Shown one piece after another: positions 9,372 to 18,493 of a DNA stretch of 64,000 nt. This DNA comes from Roseiarcus sp963741845. Lineage in GTDB: Bacteria; Pseudomonadota; Alphaproteobacteria; Rhizobiales; Beijerinckiaceae. The notes beneath the pieces were generated by a model that did no database searches, was not told where the DNA came from, and was given only the letters and a program-made list of their open reading frames with translations. The first letter of the stretch is position 1. Every line of letters begins with the position of its first letter. The translations under genes and the position numbers were made by a program. The DNA lies in assembly GCA_963741845.1 (NCBI GenBank), contig CAVUJV010000032.1, positions 62,001 through 126,000 on the forward strand, in the 5' to 3' direction.

Positions 9372-11622
9372 CTACTCCCTCGCGAGCTTCGGCGAGAGCT
9401 GCGGCCGGTCGGGCGGGACTTCGGCGAAAAGCTGTTTGTACACCGCGAGATTTTCGGAGACGCGCTGCACATAGTCGCGCGTTTCCTCGAAGGGGATGCG
9501 CTCGACCCAGTCCACCAGATCGACCGAGCCCTTGCGCGGATCGCCATAGGCCTGAAGCCATTGCGCGACCCGCCCGGGCCCCGCGTTATAAGCAGCGAAG
9601 GCCAGTTCCGGCGGGCCGTCGAAATCGCCCATCACCTGCCCCAGGAAGGCCGCGCCGAGCTGCGTATTGAAGGCCGGATCGGCGAGGAGCCGCGCGTAAT
9701 CATAGGCGACGCCCGCGCGCCGCGCGGTTCCGGCGGCGGTCGAGGGCAGGATCTGCATGAGGCCCTTCGCCCCCGCGCCCGAGGCGGCGCGCCAGATGAA
9801 TTCGCTCTCCTGGCGGGCGACCGCATAGACGCTGGGGAGATCGGCCGAGCCCGCGAGCGGCAGGAAGGCCGGCATGCCGCTCGACGGGAAAGCCATCTCG
9901 TCGAAGGGCAGCCCGCGCAGGGTTGCGATCTTGCCGAACTGCACTTCCGTCGCAGCGTCGGCGTGGGCCTTCACGACCTCCGCCATCGCGGCGATCTGCG
10001 CTTCGTCCGTCCAGCTCCGCGCCGCCTCATAGGCGAGCGGCGTCGCGAGATCGTCGAGCCCGTCCGCGTAGAGCGCCTCGACCGCCCGCACGGATTCGTT
10101 CCGGTCGTCCCCGGCAGCGACCTTCTTCGGCTCGCGAAGCGCGAGCCGCTTCTCGCCGAGCTTGTCCGCCGCAAGTTGCCCGTAATAGGCGATGGGCTCG
10201 CCCGCCGCGGTCTCGTAGAAGCGCTTTGCGCCCGCTTCGTCGCCCTTGGCCTCGGCAGCCCGGCCCTGCCAATAGGCGGCGCGGGCGATCGAGAGCGGAG
10301 TCAGCGCCGCCTCCGCCGCAAGGGCGAAGCGGTTCGCGGCCTCTGTCGGATTGTCGAGGAAGCGCAGGGCGATCCAGCCCGCATGGAAATCCTGGTCGAC
10401 CCTGTCGGCGGCCTGATCGGGTTCGGTCGCCCTGGCGCAGAGGTCGAAGGCGAGCTTCGGCTCCTTGAGGTCGAGCAATTTCCGCGCGACCATCCGCCTT
10501 TCGGTCCACCATTTGTCGGGATCGACGAGGGCGGCGCGGTCGGTCGGCGCGAGATCGAGAAGGGTCGCCGCCTCGTAAGCGCGGCCCGAGCGCCGCGCGT
10601 CCTGAATGCGCGCGAAGAGGAAGCCCGGGTCGTTCTTCAGCGATTGCGGCACGGCGCGGATGAGCTGCGCGCTCAGCGGCCCGCGCGCGGCGGCCATGCG
10701 CGCCTGCGCCAGCGCCGACATGTCGGGCCCGACCAACGCCGCGGCGCGGAGCGCGGGGCCGAAATTCTCGGCATAAAGCAGCCGGTCGGCGCGATATTTG
10801 TGATCCACGCGCTGCAGCACCGGACTGAATTCGCGCAGGATCTGCCCTTCGGTCCAGCTGTCGAAATTGCCCTCGCGCCACAGCGCCCGCACGACCGTGA
10901 TCGCATCGTTGACGCGGCCGGCGGCCGCGAGCGCGCGGGCGTAAGCGAGCTTGCCCGCGCTCGACTGCGGCGGCTGCCGCTCGAAGAACGCCAGCGCAGC
11001 CTTCGCGGGCGGCGCATGGACGGCGAGCTCCGCCTCCTGCCGGTAGCGGGCCCAGCCGGCGCCCGGCCAGGTCGGATGGGCGGCGACGAAAGCGGCGAGT
11101 TCCGCCGCCGAGGGGGTTGGGATTGACCCGCAGCGCGGCCCATTGGAGGCCGAGGCGTTCGTCCGGGTCGGTGGAGGCCTCGGCGAGCGCGGCGAGCGTC
11201 GCGAAGTCGCCCTTCCCATAGGCGACGACCGCGGCCGAGATCGGCGATCCGGGCGGCGCCGGCATGCCCTGTTGGGGCGGACTGGGCGTCCGCGCGACGA
11301 TCTCGGGGTCCGGATAGACGTCGGCGGAAGCCTCCGGCTCGCCGGCCTCGCGCGGACGGGCGGCGCTCTCGGCCTCGATCTCGCGCTCGACGAGCGTCGC
11401 GCCGTCCGGCGGCTTGACGTCGGACCAGCCCGGCTCGGGCGGCGGCGCCGGCAACATATGAGCCAGCCTCTGCTCGCCGATCCGCTTGATGGCGAGTTGA
11501 CGCTCGGCGACCCGTTTGAGGGATACGAGTTCGCGCCAGCCCTGCCGGCCTACCGGCGCGATCGCGATCAGAAGCGCCGCCATCGAAGCGCCGATAAGCG
11601 CGCGTTTTCGCCAGATCGTCAT
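9372..11622 (-). CDS. Soluble lytic murein transglycosylase, Slt70-like (frameshifted as read)
   Basis: Periplasmic lytic transglycosylase of about 749 aa that cleaves the MurNAc-GlcNAc bond of peptidoglycan. An N-terminal membrane or signal segment (RALIGASMAALLIAIAPVG) is followed by a Pro-rich linker. A long alpha-superhelical region with many Ala-rich helices comes next. The C-terminal SLT domain has ARQESEFIW with the catalytic Glu, GAKGLMQILPSTA and AFAAYNAGPGRV. The frame changes in a run of five C on the coding strand (11112-11116); with four C, VNPNPSAAELAAF reads through. This homopolymer break is typical of a sequencing error. It is divergent from dapA. Confidence 0.83.
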
Positions 11623-11786
11623 CGCCGCACTCCAGGAGCGGAAGGATGGGCCCAGTTTGCTGACGAAGCGTTAACCTTGACGATCCCTCCCCTTTTCCCT
11701 TCCCCGCGCCGCGCGCCGGGTCTATGTGTCCGGCCGCGGGAGGGACCGGCAGGCGACCGACCCGCGCGATCGAGCGGACGCGGACA

Positions 11787-12680
11787 ATGAGAGAGCGGGC
11801 AAAGTTTCACGGATCGATGCCGGCGTTGGTGACGCCGTTCAAGGACGGAGAATTCGACGAGCAGGCCTTCCGCGCCCTGGTGGACTGGCAGATCGCCGCC
11901 GGCTCGCACGGCCTCGTGCCCGTCGGGACGACGGGCGAAAGCCCGACGCTGACGCACGAGGAACATCGGCGCATCGTCGATGCCTGCATCGACGAAGCGC
12001 GCGGACGCGTTCCGGTGATCGCGGGCGCCGGCTCCAACAATACAATCGAAGCGGTCGCGCTCGCGCGCCACGCCGAAATGTCCGGCGCGGACGCGGTGCT
12101 CGTCGTGACCCCCTATTACAACAAGCCTACCCAGGAAGGGCTCTACCAGCACTTCAAGGCCATTAACGACGCCATCGGCATTCCCATTATCATTTACAAT
12201 ATCCCTCCCCGCAGCGTGGTCGACATGTCCGTCGACACGATGAAGAGGCTGAGCGAGCTTCCCAATATCGTCGGCGTGAAGGACGCAACCGGCGATGTTG
12301 GCCGGGTGTCGCGCCAGCGGCACGCCATGGGACAGGACTTTATCCAGCTTTCTGGCGAAGACATGACCGCTTTGGCGGCCATGGCGGCTGGCGGACACGG
12401 ATGCATCTCCGTAGCTGCCAATGTTGCGCCTCAACTCTGCGCCGAACTGATGGAAGCCGTCTTCCGCGACGACTGGGATCATGCGCTCAAGCTTCAGGAC
12501 CGCCTGGCGCCGCTCCACGCCGCGATCTTCGCCGAGCCCGGCGTCAATGGGGCCAAATATGCGCTGAGCCTGCTCGGCCGCGTCCAGAACGAGAGCCGCC
12601 TGCCGCTCATCCCGGTCAGCCCCGCGACCGAGGCGGTGATCCGCCGTGCGATGGTCCACGCGGGCCTCCTGAACGCCTGA
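11787..12680 (+). CDS. dapA: 4-hydroxy-tetrahydrodipicolinate synthase
   Basis: Condenses pyruvate with aspartate semialdehyde, the first committed step of lysine and diaminopimelate synthesis. The protein is 297 aa, normal for the family. Active-site features are visible: GTTGES at residues 47-52, Tyr in IYNIPPRS (about 137), and the Schiff-base Lys in GVKDATGD (about 165). The start chosen is the ATG giving MRERAKFHGSMPALVTPF, matching family N-termini; the open frame runs further upstream without support. Codons for residues about 110-220 use noticeably more A/T third positions than the flanks. smpB follows after five bases, as is common in this group of bacteria. Confidence 0.95.
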   Translation: MRERAKFHGSMPALVTPFKDGEFDEQAFRALVDWQIAAGSHGLVPVGTTGESPTLTHEEHRRIVDACIDEARGRVPVIAGAGSNNTIEAVALARHAEMSGADAVLVVTPYYNKPTQEGLYQHFKAINDAIGIPIIIYNIPPRSVVDMSVDTMKRLSELPNIVGVKDATGDVGRVSRQRHAMGQDFIQLSGEDMTALAAMAAGGHGCISVAANVAPQLCAELMEAVFRDDWDHALKLQDRLAPLHAAIFAEPGVNGAKYALSLLGRVQNESRLPLIPVSPATEAVIRRAMVHAGLLNA

Positions 12681-12685
12681 CGCGA

Positions 12686-13168
12686 ATGGCCGCCAAGGAC
12701 AAGGAAAAGCCCAATTTCAAGGTCGTCGCCGACAACCGTCGCGCGCGCTTCGACTATGAGATCGGCGAGACCTTCGAAGCAGGCATGATGCTCACCGGGA
12801 CGGAGGTGAAGTCGTTGCGCACCGGCAAGGCGACGGTCGCCGAGAGCTACGCCTCCGTCGACCGCAAGGGCGAGGTCATCCTCTACAACGCCAACATCCC
12901 CGAATATCTTCAGGCGAACCGCTTCAACCACGAGCCGAAGCGCCCGCGCAAACTCCTTCTGCACGCCAAGGAGATCGCGAAGCTCGCCAAGGGCGTCGAG
13001 CGCGAGGGCATGACGATCGTGCCCTTGCGCATCTATTTCAACGAAAAGGGCCGGGCGAAGATCGCGATCGCGCTCGGGCGCGGCAAGAAGCTGCACGACA
13101 AGCGCGAGACCGAGAAGGCGCGCGACTGGAACCGCGACAAGTCCCGGCTGATGCGCGCCCGGGGATAG
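12686..13168 (+). CDS. smpB: SsrA-binding protein SmpB
   Basis: tmRNA-binding protein needed for rescue of stalled ribosomes. It is 160 aa, with the OB-fold core FDYEIGETFEAGMMLTGTEVKSLR near the N-terminus and the basic C-terminal tail KKLHDKRETEKARDWNRDKSR that enters the ribosomal decoding centre. The ATG start gives MAAKDKEKPNFKVVADNRRARFDY, the usual N-terminus. It lies five bases after dapA and is probably co-transcribed. The tmRNA gene was not found in this window. Confidence 0.95.
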   Translation: MAAKDKEKPNFKVVADNRRARFDYEIGETFEAGMMLTGTEVKSLRTGKATVAESYASVDRKGEVILYNANIPEYLQANRFNHEPKRPRKLLLHAKEIAKLAKGVEREGMTIVPLRIYFNEKGRAKIAIALGRGKKLHDKRETEKARDWNRDKSRLMRARG

Positions 13169-13186
13169 GCCGGCCCTGCCCCTTCC

Positions 13187-14236
13187 TTACGGCGACAGGA
13201 ATTTAAAGGGCTCGGCCGGCGCGAATTTCGCGGACGCCTCTCCCGCGATCGCCGGACGGCCGCGGAGGTCGAGCTTCATCGGCTTTGCGCCTTCCTGAAG
13301 CGGGAGCTTGTCGAGGTCGACCCAGAAGACCATCGGGCTGTAGGACGAGTCGAAGAAGTAGCGTCTCGCCCCCGAGTCCGACACGGTGCGCCAGACGGTC
13401 GCCGCGATATTGGGCTCCTTCGGATCGGCGAGCCCCAGCGGCACGGAGACGGCGCGCGCCAGCGAGAACACGGTCGCGACCGCGATGCGCGGGTCCTTCT
13501 CGTGCGGCACGGCGTTGAGGTTCCAGCTCGCGCGCACGAAACGGTCGGCGGAGCGCGCGGTGCCCGGCAGGAAATTGATGCCGCCAATGGAATTCCAGTA
13601 GCCCATCAGCGCAAGCTGCTGATCGTAGCTCGGCGAATTGGTCATCACCGTATATTGGGCCCCGTGGTGAACGACGAGCTTGCCGCCGAGCCATTCGAAG
13701 ATCGCGCTGTCGCCTGTCGCGTCCGAGATCGCGACATGCCCGGCCGCCTTGTGGCCGCCCGGAAGGTCGGGCGCGACCATCGCGAACGGGTCTTTGGACA
13801 TCGCCTCCACCGCCTCGGCGACGGTGGCGAAATTGTCGAGCACATATTGCCCCCAGGCGCCGGCCGAGATCAGCGGCTTGTCGGACGTCTTCCAGTCGCC
13901 ATAGTCGGATTCGACGAGATAGAGCATGTTCATCACAAGCCCCTTCTCGTTCATGCCGTCGACGGTCGCGACATTCTCGAAGGAGGCGACGACGGAGCCG
14001 TATTTCGACGTCCATTTGACCGACTTCGGCCCGACGCCGCCGTCGCGCTGCATGCCCCTGGGGAAAGACCAGAGGTCGCTATGCGGATCGACCATCCAGT
14101 CCATCGTGCGGCCGACGATATAGTCCTTGTCGCCGCTCTCGTAGAGCACGCGCGTGCAGGCGTCCGCGTTATAGGCGGCAAGCGTCACGAGCCCGGCCAG
14201 CGCCGTCGTCGCCCAGATCATCCCTCGTTTCGTCAT
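13187..14236 (-). CDS. Secreted linear amide C-N hydrolase (choloylglycine hydrolase / penicillin acylase family)
   Basis: Ntn-type hydrolase of 349 aa. A signal peptide (WATTALAGLVTLAAYNADA) ends immediately before Cys27. In this family that Cys becomes the N-terminal nucleophile after processing. Family segments are visible: CTRVLY, VGRTMDW (R-T-M-D), GMNEKGLVMNMLYL, and TNSPSYDQQL with a conserved Asn. The start is the ATG giving MTKRGMIWATTAL, preceded by GGAG. The natural substrate (bile salt, penicillin V, N-acyl homoserine lactone or another amide) cannot be decided from sequence. It converges on smpB with an 18-base gap. Confidence 0.82.
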   Translation of the reverse strand: MTKRGMIWATTALAGLVTLAAYNADACTRVLYESGDKDYIVGRTMDWMVDPHSDLWSFPRGMQRDGGVGPKSVKWTSKYGSVVASFENVATVDGMNEKGLVMNMLYLVESDYGDWKTSDKPLISAGAWGQYVLDNFATVAEAVEAMSKDPFAMVAPDLPGGHKAAGHVAISDATGDSAIFEWLGGKLVVHHGAQYTVMTNSPSYDQQLALMGYWNSIGGINFLPGTARSADRFVRASWNLNAVPHEKDPRIAVATVFSLARAVSVPLGLADPKEPNIAATVWRTVSDSGARRYFFDSSYSPMVFWVDLDKLPLQEGAKPMKLDLRGRPAIAGEASAKFAPAEPFKFLSP

Positions 14237-14370
14237 CGCAAAAGCTCCGCCCTCTGTCCCCCTCACGGGGAACTCGCTCGGGGGCATCTTAGACCCCAAA
14301 AGTCTGACGAAGAACTTGCAGCGATTAGGCATAATGTCGCGGATGGCCGCCTTGGCGCGGGCCCGCGCCG

Positions 14371-14398
14371 CCCTCCCCCGCTGTCAGCGCGGGAGAGG
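14371..14398. repeat. REP-like GC-rich hairpin
   Basis: An imperfect inverted repeat (CCCTCCCCCGC, short loop, GCGCGGGAGAGGG) lies just downstream of the metY stop codon. It is similar in sequence to the hairpin at 1301-1327. It may be a dispersed palindrome acting as a terminator for metY. Confidence 0.45.
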
Positions 14399-14413
14399 GC
14401 TTCACCGTCGCGG

Positions 14414-15700
14414 CTAGGCGGACGCCTTCAGCGCCTGATCGAGATCGGCGAGGATGTCGTCGATATGTTCGAGGCCGATGGAGAGGCGCACGTAGCTTTC
14501 CGACACGCCGGTCGCGAGCTGCTCGTCGGGTGAGAGCTGCGAATGCGTCGTCGTCGCGGGATGGATCGCGAGCGAGCGGGCGTCGCCGATATTGGCGACG
14601 TGATAGAGAAGCTTCAGCGCGTCGATGAACTTGCGCCCCGCCTCCTTGCCGCCCTTGATCTCGAAGCCGACAAGGCCGCCCAATCCGCCTTTCAGATAGG
14701 TCTCGGCGCGCCGCTTCGCTTCGCCCGTCTGCTGCGAGGGATGGATGACCTTCGTCACTTCCGGCCGCTTGGCGAGCCAGTTCGCGACGGCGAGTGCATT
14801 CGCGCAATGGCGCTCCATGCGCAGCGGCAGCGTCTCGATGCCCTGCAACGTGAGGAACGCGTTGAACGGCGACATGGCGGAGCCCAGGTCGCGCAGAAGC
14901 GTCACGCGCGCCTTGATGATGTAGGCGATGGGTCCCAGCGGCTTCACCGCTTCGCTCCACACCGCGCCATGATAGCTCGGGTCGGGCGTGTTGAGCGCCG
15001 GCTGGCGGCTCTTGTGCTCGTCCCAGGGGAATGTGCCGGAATCGACCAGAACACCGCCGATCGACGTGCCGTGACCGCCGAGATATTTGGTCGAGGAATA
15101 GACGATGATCGCCGCGCCGTGGTCGAAGGGCCGGGTCAGGAGCGGCGCGGCGGTGTTGTCCATGATGAGCGGAATGCCGAAGCGCCGGCCGATGTCCGCG
15201 ACCTCACGGATCGGAAAGGCGATCAGCTTCGGATTGGGAAGCGTCTCCGCGTAATAGGCGCGGGTGCGCGCGTCTGTCGCCTTCGCGAAATTCTCGGGGT
15301 CCGACGGATCGACGAAGCGCACTTCGATGCCCTGATCCTTCAGCGTGTTGGCGAAAAGATTCCAGGTGCCGCCGTAAAGATCGGTCGAGGAGACGACATT
15401 GTCGCCGACCTTGGCGAGGTTCTGGAGCGCGAACGCGGAAGCCGATTGCCCGCTCGCCAACGCAAGAGCCGCGACGCCCCCTTCCAGCGCCGCGACGCGC
15501 TTCTCGAGGACGTCGTTGGTCGGGTTCATGATGCGCGTATAGATGTTCCCGAGTTCCTTCAGCGCGAAGAGATTGGCGGCGTGCTCGGCGCTCTGGAACT
15601 GGTAGGACGTCGTCTGGTAGATCGGCACCGCCACCGATCCGGTCGTCGGATCGGCGCGCCAGCCCGCGTGCAGCGCGAGGGTTTCAGGCTTCAGGGACAT
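14414..15700 (-). CDS. metY: O-acetylhomoserine aminocarboxypropyltransferase / sulfhydrylase
   Basis: PLP enzyme of the Cys/Met metabolism family, 428 aa, which makes homocysteine (or methionine) from O-acetylhomoserine and sulfide or methanethiol. The PLP Lys is in SSTKYLGGHG (about residue 205), and the Asp that holds the PLP ring nitrogen is in LIMDNTAAP (about 181). The N-terminus LKPETLALHAGWRADPTTGS is typical of MetY, and the 428-residue length fits MetY better than the shorter MetB/MetZ enzymes. A GC-rich leader hairpin lies about 45-80 bases upstream of the start. No SAM-II riboswitch core could be recognised in the leader. Confidence 0.9.
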   Translation of the reverse strand: MSLKPETLALHAGWRADPTTGSVAVPIYQTTSYQFQSAEHAANLFALKELGNIYTRIMNPTNDVLEKRVAALEGGVAALALASGQSASAFALQNLAKVGDNVVSSTDLYGGTWNLFANTLKDQGIEVRFVDPSDPENFAKATDARTRAYYAETLPNPKLIAFPIREVADIGRRFGIPLIMDNTAAPLLTRPFDHGAAIIVYSSTKYLGGHGTSIGGVLVDSGTFPWDEHKSRQPALNTPDPSYHGAVWSEAVKPLGPIAYIIKARVTLLRDLGSAMSPFNAFLTLQGIETLPLRMERHCANALAVANWLAKRPEVTKVIHPSQQTGEAKRRAETYLKGGLGGLVGFEIKGGKEAGRKFIDALKLLYHVANIGDARSLAIHPATTTHSQLSPDEQLATGVSESYVRLSIGLEHIDDILADLDQALKASA

Positions 15701-15742
15701 CGGGTTTCTTTCCTCATGGCTGGCGCGTCGTCTCCTTCCCGC

Positions 15743-15779
15743 GAGGCGGCCGGCCCGACGCGAAGCCCGGAGCCGCCTC
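15743..15779 (-). promoter_or_regulatory. Leader hairpin upstream of metY
   Basis: GAGGCGGC and GCCGCCTC form a perfect 8-bp stem around a 21-base loop, 43 bases upstream of the metY ATG. Just further upstream the sequence becomes AT-rich, as expected for a promoter. The hairpin could be a transcribed 5'-leader structure; nothing shows a ligand or regulator. Confidence 0.35.
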
Positions 15780-15963
15780 TTGTACGTTTTTGTTCTGCTT
15801 GTCTTCGTTTATTCTATACAAAATCCGTGGAACTAGGCGACCATAGCCGCCGCCCGCGTGCCCCGCAAGCGGCGCGGAGCGGCTTTCTGCTCCCCTTGTC
15901 ATCCGCGCGCAATCGGCAAGGATAGGTCCGATCGGCCCTTCGGGGTCCCAGGGGAGCACACGC

Positions 15964-16507
15964 ATGCACGAGCGCGCGAGACGATTTCATCTGCCGCACG
16001 CCCATCTGGATTCGGTCTTCGGAAACGACTGGTTCGGACTCAAGGCGGAATCCTTCGCGCGCTTTTTCGGCACGCCGACCTTCCTCATCGCGCAGTCCAT
16101 CCTCGTCGCGGTCTGGATCCTCGTGAACGCGGTCGGCTGGACGAATTTCGACATTTATCCTTTCATCCTGCTCAATCTCGCCTTTTCGACACAGGCGGCC
16201 TACGCAGCCCCGCTCATCCTGCTCGCGCAGACGCGGCAGGCCGACCGCGACAAGATGAATTCGATCGCCGACGCGCAGCACCGCGAGGAATTGCAGCTTC
16301 TCAACGAGGAGCGGCAACGCGAAACGCAACGGCAGACCGCGCTGCTGGTCGACATGCTCGGCCAGAACACGTCGCTGACGGAAAGCGTGCGGACGCTTCT
16401 GCAGCAGAACACCGAACTGACGGAGACGGTGCGGGCGCTCGTCGAGCGAATCGAAGCCATGACGAAAGAGATGCGCGGCCGCGTCGCGACTCCAATCCCA
16501 GCCTTGA
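15964..16507 (+). CDS. DUF1003 membrane protein (3' end frameshifted as read)
   Basis: Inner-membrane protein of unknown function, about 180 aa if corrected. Two transmembrane helices are visible (FLIAQSILVAVWILVNAVGW and PFILLNLAFSTQAAYAAPLI). A charged cytoplasmic coiled coil follows (QADRDKMNSIADAQHREELQ and repeats of LTESVRTLLQQN / LTETVRALVERI). The conserved block FSTQAAYAAPLILLAQTRQ is the DUF1003 signature. As read, the frame has no stop and runs through the next gene. One extra base near 16480-16500 would end the protein at a TGA at 16505-16507 with the usual family length. The exact C-terminus is therefore uncertain. Confidence 0.62.
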
Positions 16508-16738
16508 TGGCGCCGCCGCGGCGGCCAATATCGTCCAGGGATTCCTATCGCCGTCACGGAATATTCATGACCTTTCGCGCGTCTGTCTCGCGACGCGAAC
16601 GCCGGCATTCGCCAGTTCCTGATTCAGGGCTCTGTTACGGCTTCTGGCCTCCCGATTTCGCGGGCGTGACACGACCGGCGATTCTGTGCAGAGACAGCGC
16701 GCCCCTAGCCTTCAGGCGACCGCGAAACAGGAGCCTCC

Positions 16739-17368
16739 ATGCCCGTCATCCTCGCCTTCGGCGACTCCAACACCTGGGGCGCGACCCCCGCGACCGGCGA
16801 GCGCATGGCGAAGAGCGTCCGATGGCCAGGCGTGATGGCGGCGGCGCTCGGCCCGGATTTCGAGGTGATCGAAGAGGGCTTGCGCGGCCGAACGATCGCC
16901 TTCGAGGATCCCGAGGAGAGCGGCCGCGACGGCCTCGCTTATTTCGCGCCGTGTCTCAGAAGCCACGCGCCCATCGACCTCGTCATCGTTTCGCTTGGCT
17001 GCAACGACTGCAAAGCGATTTTCGCGGCGACGCCCGAGACCATCGCGGCGAACGCCGCGCGGCTTCTCGATGTGGCGCTCGCTTCCGACACGGGGGCAGG
17101 CGGCGATCCGCCGCTGCTCTTGCTCGTCGCGCCGCCGCCGATGGCGAAGCTCACGGGCTTTGCCGAGATGTTCGCGGGAGGGCCCGAGAAGGCGCTTCGC
17201 CTGCCCTCGCTTTACCACCGGCTCGCGGAGGCGCGCGGGATCGGCTTCGTCGAGGCCGGCGCCTTCATCCATGCTTCCGACGAGGACGGCATCCACTACG
17301 CGCCCGACCAGCACGCCATCCTCGGCGCCGCGATGGCGGAAGCGGCAAGGATGATGCTGGCTGCATAG
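16739..17368 (+). CDS. SGNH/GDSL-type hydrolase (arylesterase-like)
   Basis: Small esterase/lipase of the SGNH fold, 209 aa, no signal peptide. The catalytic Ser is in ILAFGDSNTWG (GDSN block, residue about 10). The oxyanion Gly and Asn are in GLRGRT and SLGCNDC, and the Asp-His pair is in GIHYAPDQHAILG near the C-terminus. AGGAG precedes the ATG. The last 30 bases, encoding EAARMMLAA and the stop, belong to a 33-bp sequence repeated at 18960-18992. Substrate unknown; family members act on acetyl or aryl esters. Confidence 0.85.
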   Translation: MPVILAFGDSNTWGATPATGERMAKSVRWPGVMAAALGPDFEVIEEGLRGRTIAFEDPEESGRDGLAYFAPCLRSHAPIDLVIVSLGCNDCKAIFAATPETIAANAARLLDVALASDTGAGGDPPLLLLVAPPPMAKLTGFAEMFAGGPEKALRLPSLYHRLAEARGIGFVEAGAFIHASDEDGIHYAPDQHAILGAAMAEAARMMLAA

Positions 17369-17371
17369 CGC
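17339..17371 (+). repeat. Direct repeat copy 1 flanking the LysR-cupin cassette
   Basis: This 33-base segment at the 3' end of the SGNH hydrolase gene matches 18960-18992 at 30 of 33 positions in the same orientation. The two copies bracket the divergent LysR and cupin genes. Confidence 0.7.
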
Positions 17372-17399
17372 CGCAGAGGCGCGCGAAAGCCATCGCTGC

Positions 17400-18383
17400 C
17401 TACCGGCGCCCTTCGGCGTCCCGAATCTCCTCGTGCGCAATCGGAAATCGCGTCTCGTCCAGCGGCGCGAGCAGGTCGAGAACCAGCCCGCGCAGCCACG
17501 CCTGTTCGAGATTGGAGGCGTCGCGCCTGCGCGAGTAGAGAAAGAGGCCTGTCAGGGGCATCGCGAACGGCAGCCGGTAGATCGTGAGCCCGAGTTTCTG
17601 CGCGATCGGAAGGGCGAAACGCGTCGGCAGCACGCCCAGCAGGTCGCTCTGCGCCGCGATCCGCGCGACCCCGAAATAGCTCGGGACCGAAACCATGACG
17701 CGCCGCTCCCGCCCGATCCGCGAGAGCGCCTCATCCGCGAAATGCACGAATTCCCGGGTGATCGAGAAGATTGCGTGCGGCAGCTCGCAGAAGAGGTCGA
17801 GCGGAATGGTATCGCCCCAGGCGAGACCGGCGCGCGCGAGTTGTGGATGGCCATTGCGCGCGGCCACAAGGTCGGAGGCCTCGAATGCGAGCCGCTTCTC
17901 GATCCAGTCGGGCGGCTCGACCGAAATCGACAGCGCCATGTCGAATTCATCCGCCGTCAGCATCGCCGGGAAAGTCGCTATCGACGCCGGCAGCATTTTC
18001 AGGCGCACGTTCGGCGCCTCGTTTGCGACGCGGGCCGCCAGTCTCGGCATTAGCATTTCGTTGAAATAGTCCGAGGCGCCGATCACGAAGGCCCGCCGGC
18101 ATTCGCCCGGATCAAAGCGGCGGCCTCCGGCGAGCGCCTCCTCGAGATTTTGCAGCGCCTCGCGCACCGGCGCCTGAAGGCTGAGCGCGTAGCTCGTCGG
18201 GACCAGCGCATTGCCCTCGCGAACGAATAACGGATCGCCGAGACGCTCGCGCAGGCGCGCGACCGCCGCGCTGACGGCGGGTTGGCTAAGTCCGATCGTC
18301 TCCGCAACGCGCGTCGTGTTCGCGAGCGCAAGCATGCTGTCGAGCACGCGCAGCAGGTTCAGGTCGAACGTCCGGAAATTCAC
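17400..18383 (-). CDS. LysR-family transcriptional regulator
   Basis: DNA-binding regulator of 327 aa. The N-terminal winged helix-turn-helix is clear (FDLNLLRVLDSMLALANTT; IGLSQPAVSAAVARLRERLG; DPLFVREG), followed by a periplasmic-binding-protein-like effector domain (AFVIGASDYFNEMLMPRL). The start is taken as the GTG giving VNFRTFDLNLLRVLD, the usual family N-terminus. An ATG 12 codons upstream (18419) is open but adds no conserved residues. It is divergent from a cupin gene, the usual arrangement for a LysR regulator and its target. The effector is unknown. Confidence 0.85.
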   Translation of the reverse strand: MNFRTFDLNLLRVLDSMLALANTTRVAETIGLSQPAVSAAVARLRERLGDPLFVREGNALVPTSYALSLQAPVREALQNLEEALAGGRRFDPGECRRAFVIGASDYFNEMLMPRLAARVANEAPNVRLKMLPASIATFPAMLTADEFDMALSISVEPPDWIEKRLAFEASDLVAARNGHPQLARAGLAWGDTIPLDLFCELPHAIFSITREFVHFADEALSRIGRERRVMVSVPSYFGVARIAAQSDLLGVLPTRFALPIAQKLGLTIYRLPFAMPLTGLFLYSRRRDASNLEQAWLRGLVLDLLAPLDETRFPIAHEEIRDAEGRR

Positions 18384-18390
18384 GCTGATG

Positions 18391-18401
18391 ATACCCGGTA
18401 T
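18391..18401. promoter_or_regulatory. Candidate LysR operator
   Basis: ATACC-C-GGTAT is a perfect 5-1-5 palindrome in the gap between the divergent LysR and cupin genes, 8 bases upstream of the proposed LysR start. It is a plausible autoregulatory site, not a proven one. Confidence 0.4.
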
Positions 18402-18493
18402 AGGAACAATCAATTTCAATTATGCCCAGGGTCGCGGCAGAAGTCACCCCGCCGCCGGCCAGCGCAAACCCTTCCCTTTCATTGGAGACACTC

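Noticed and set aside
15701..15850. SAM-II riboswitch upstream of metY
   Set aside because: No GCTAAA-type core or matching pseudoknot could be found; only a simple GC hairpin is present.
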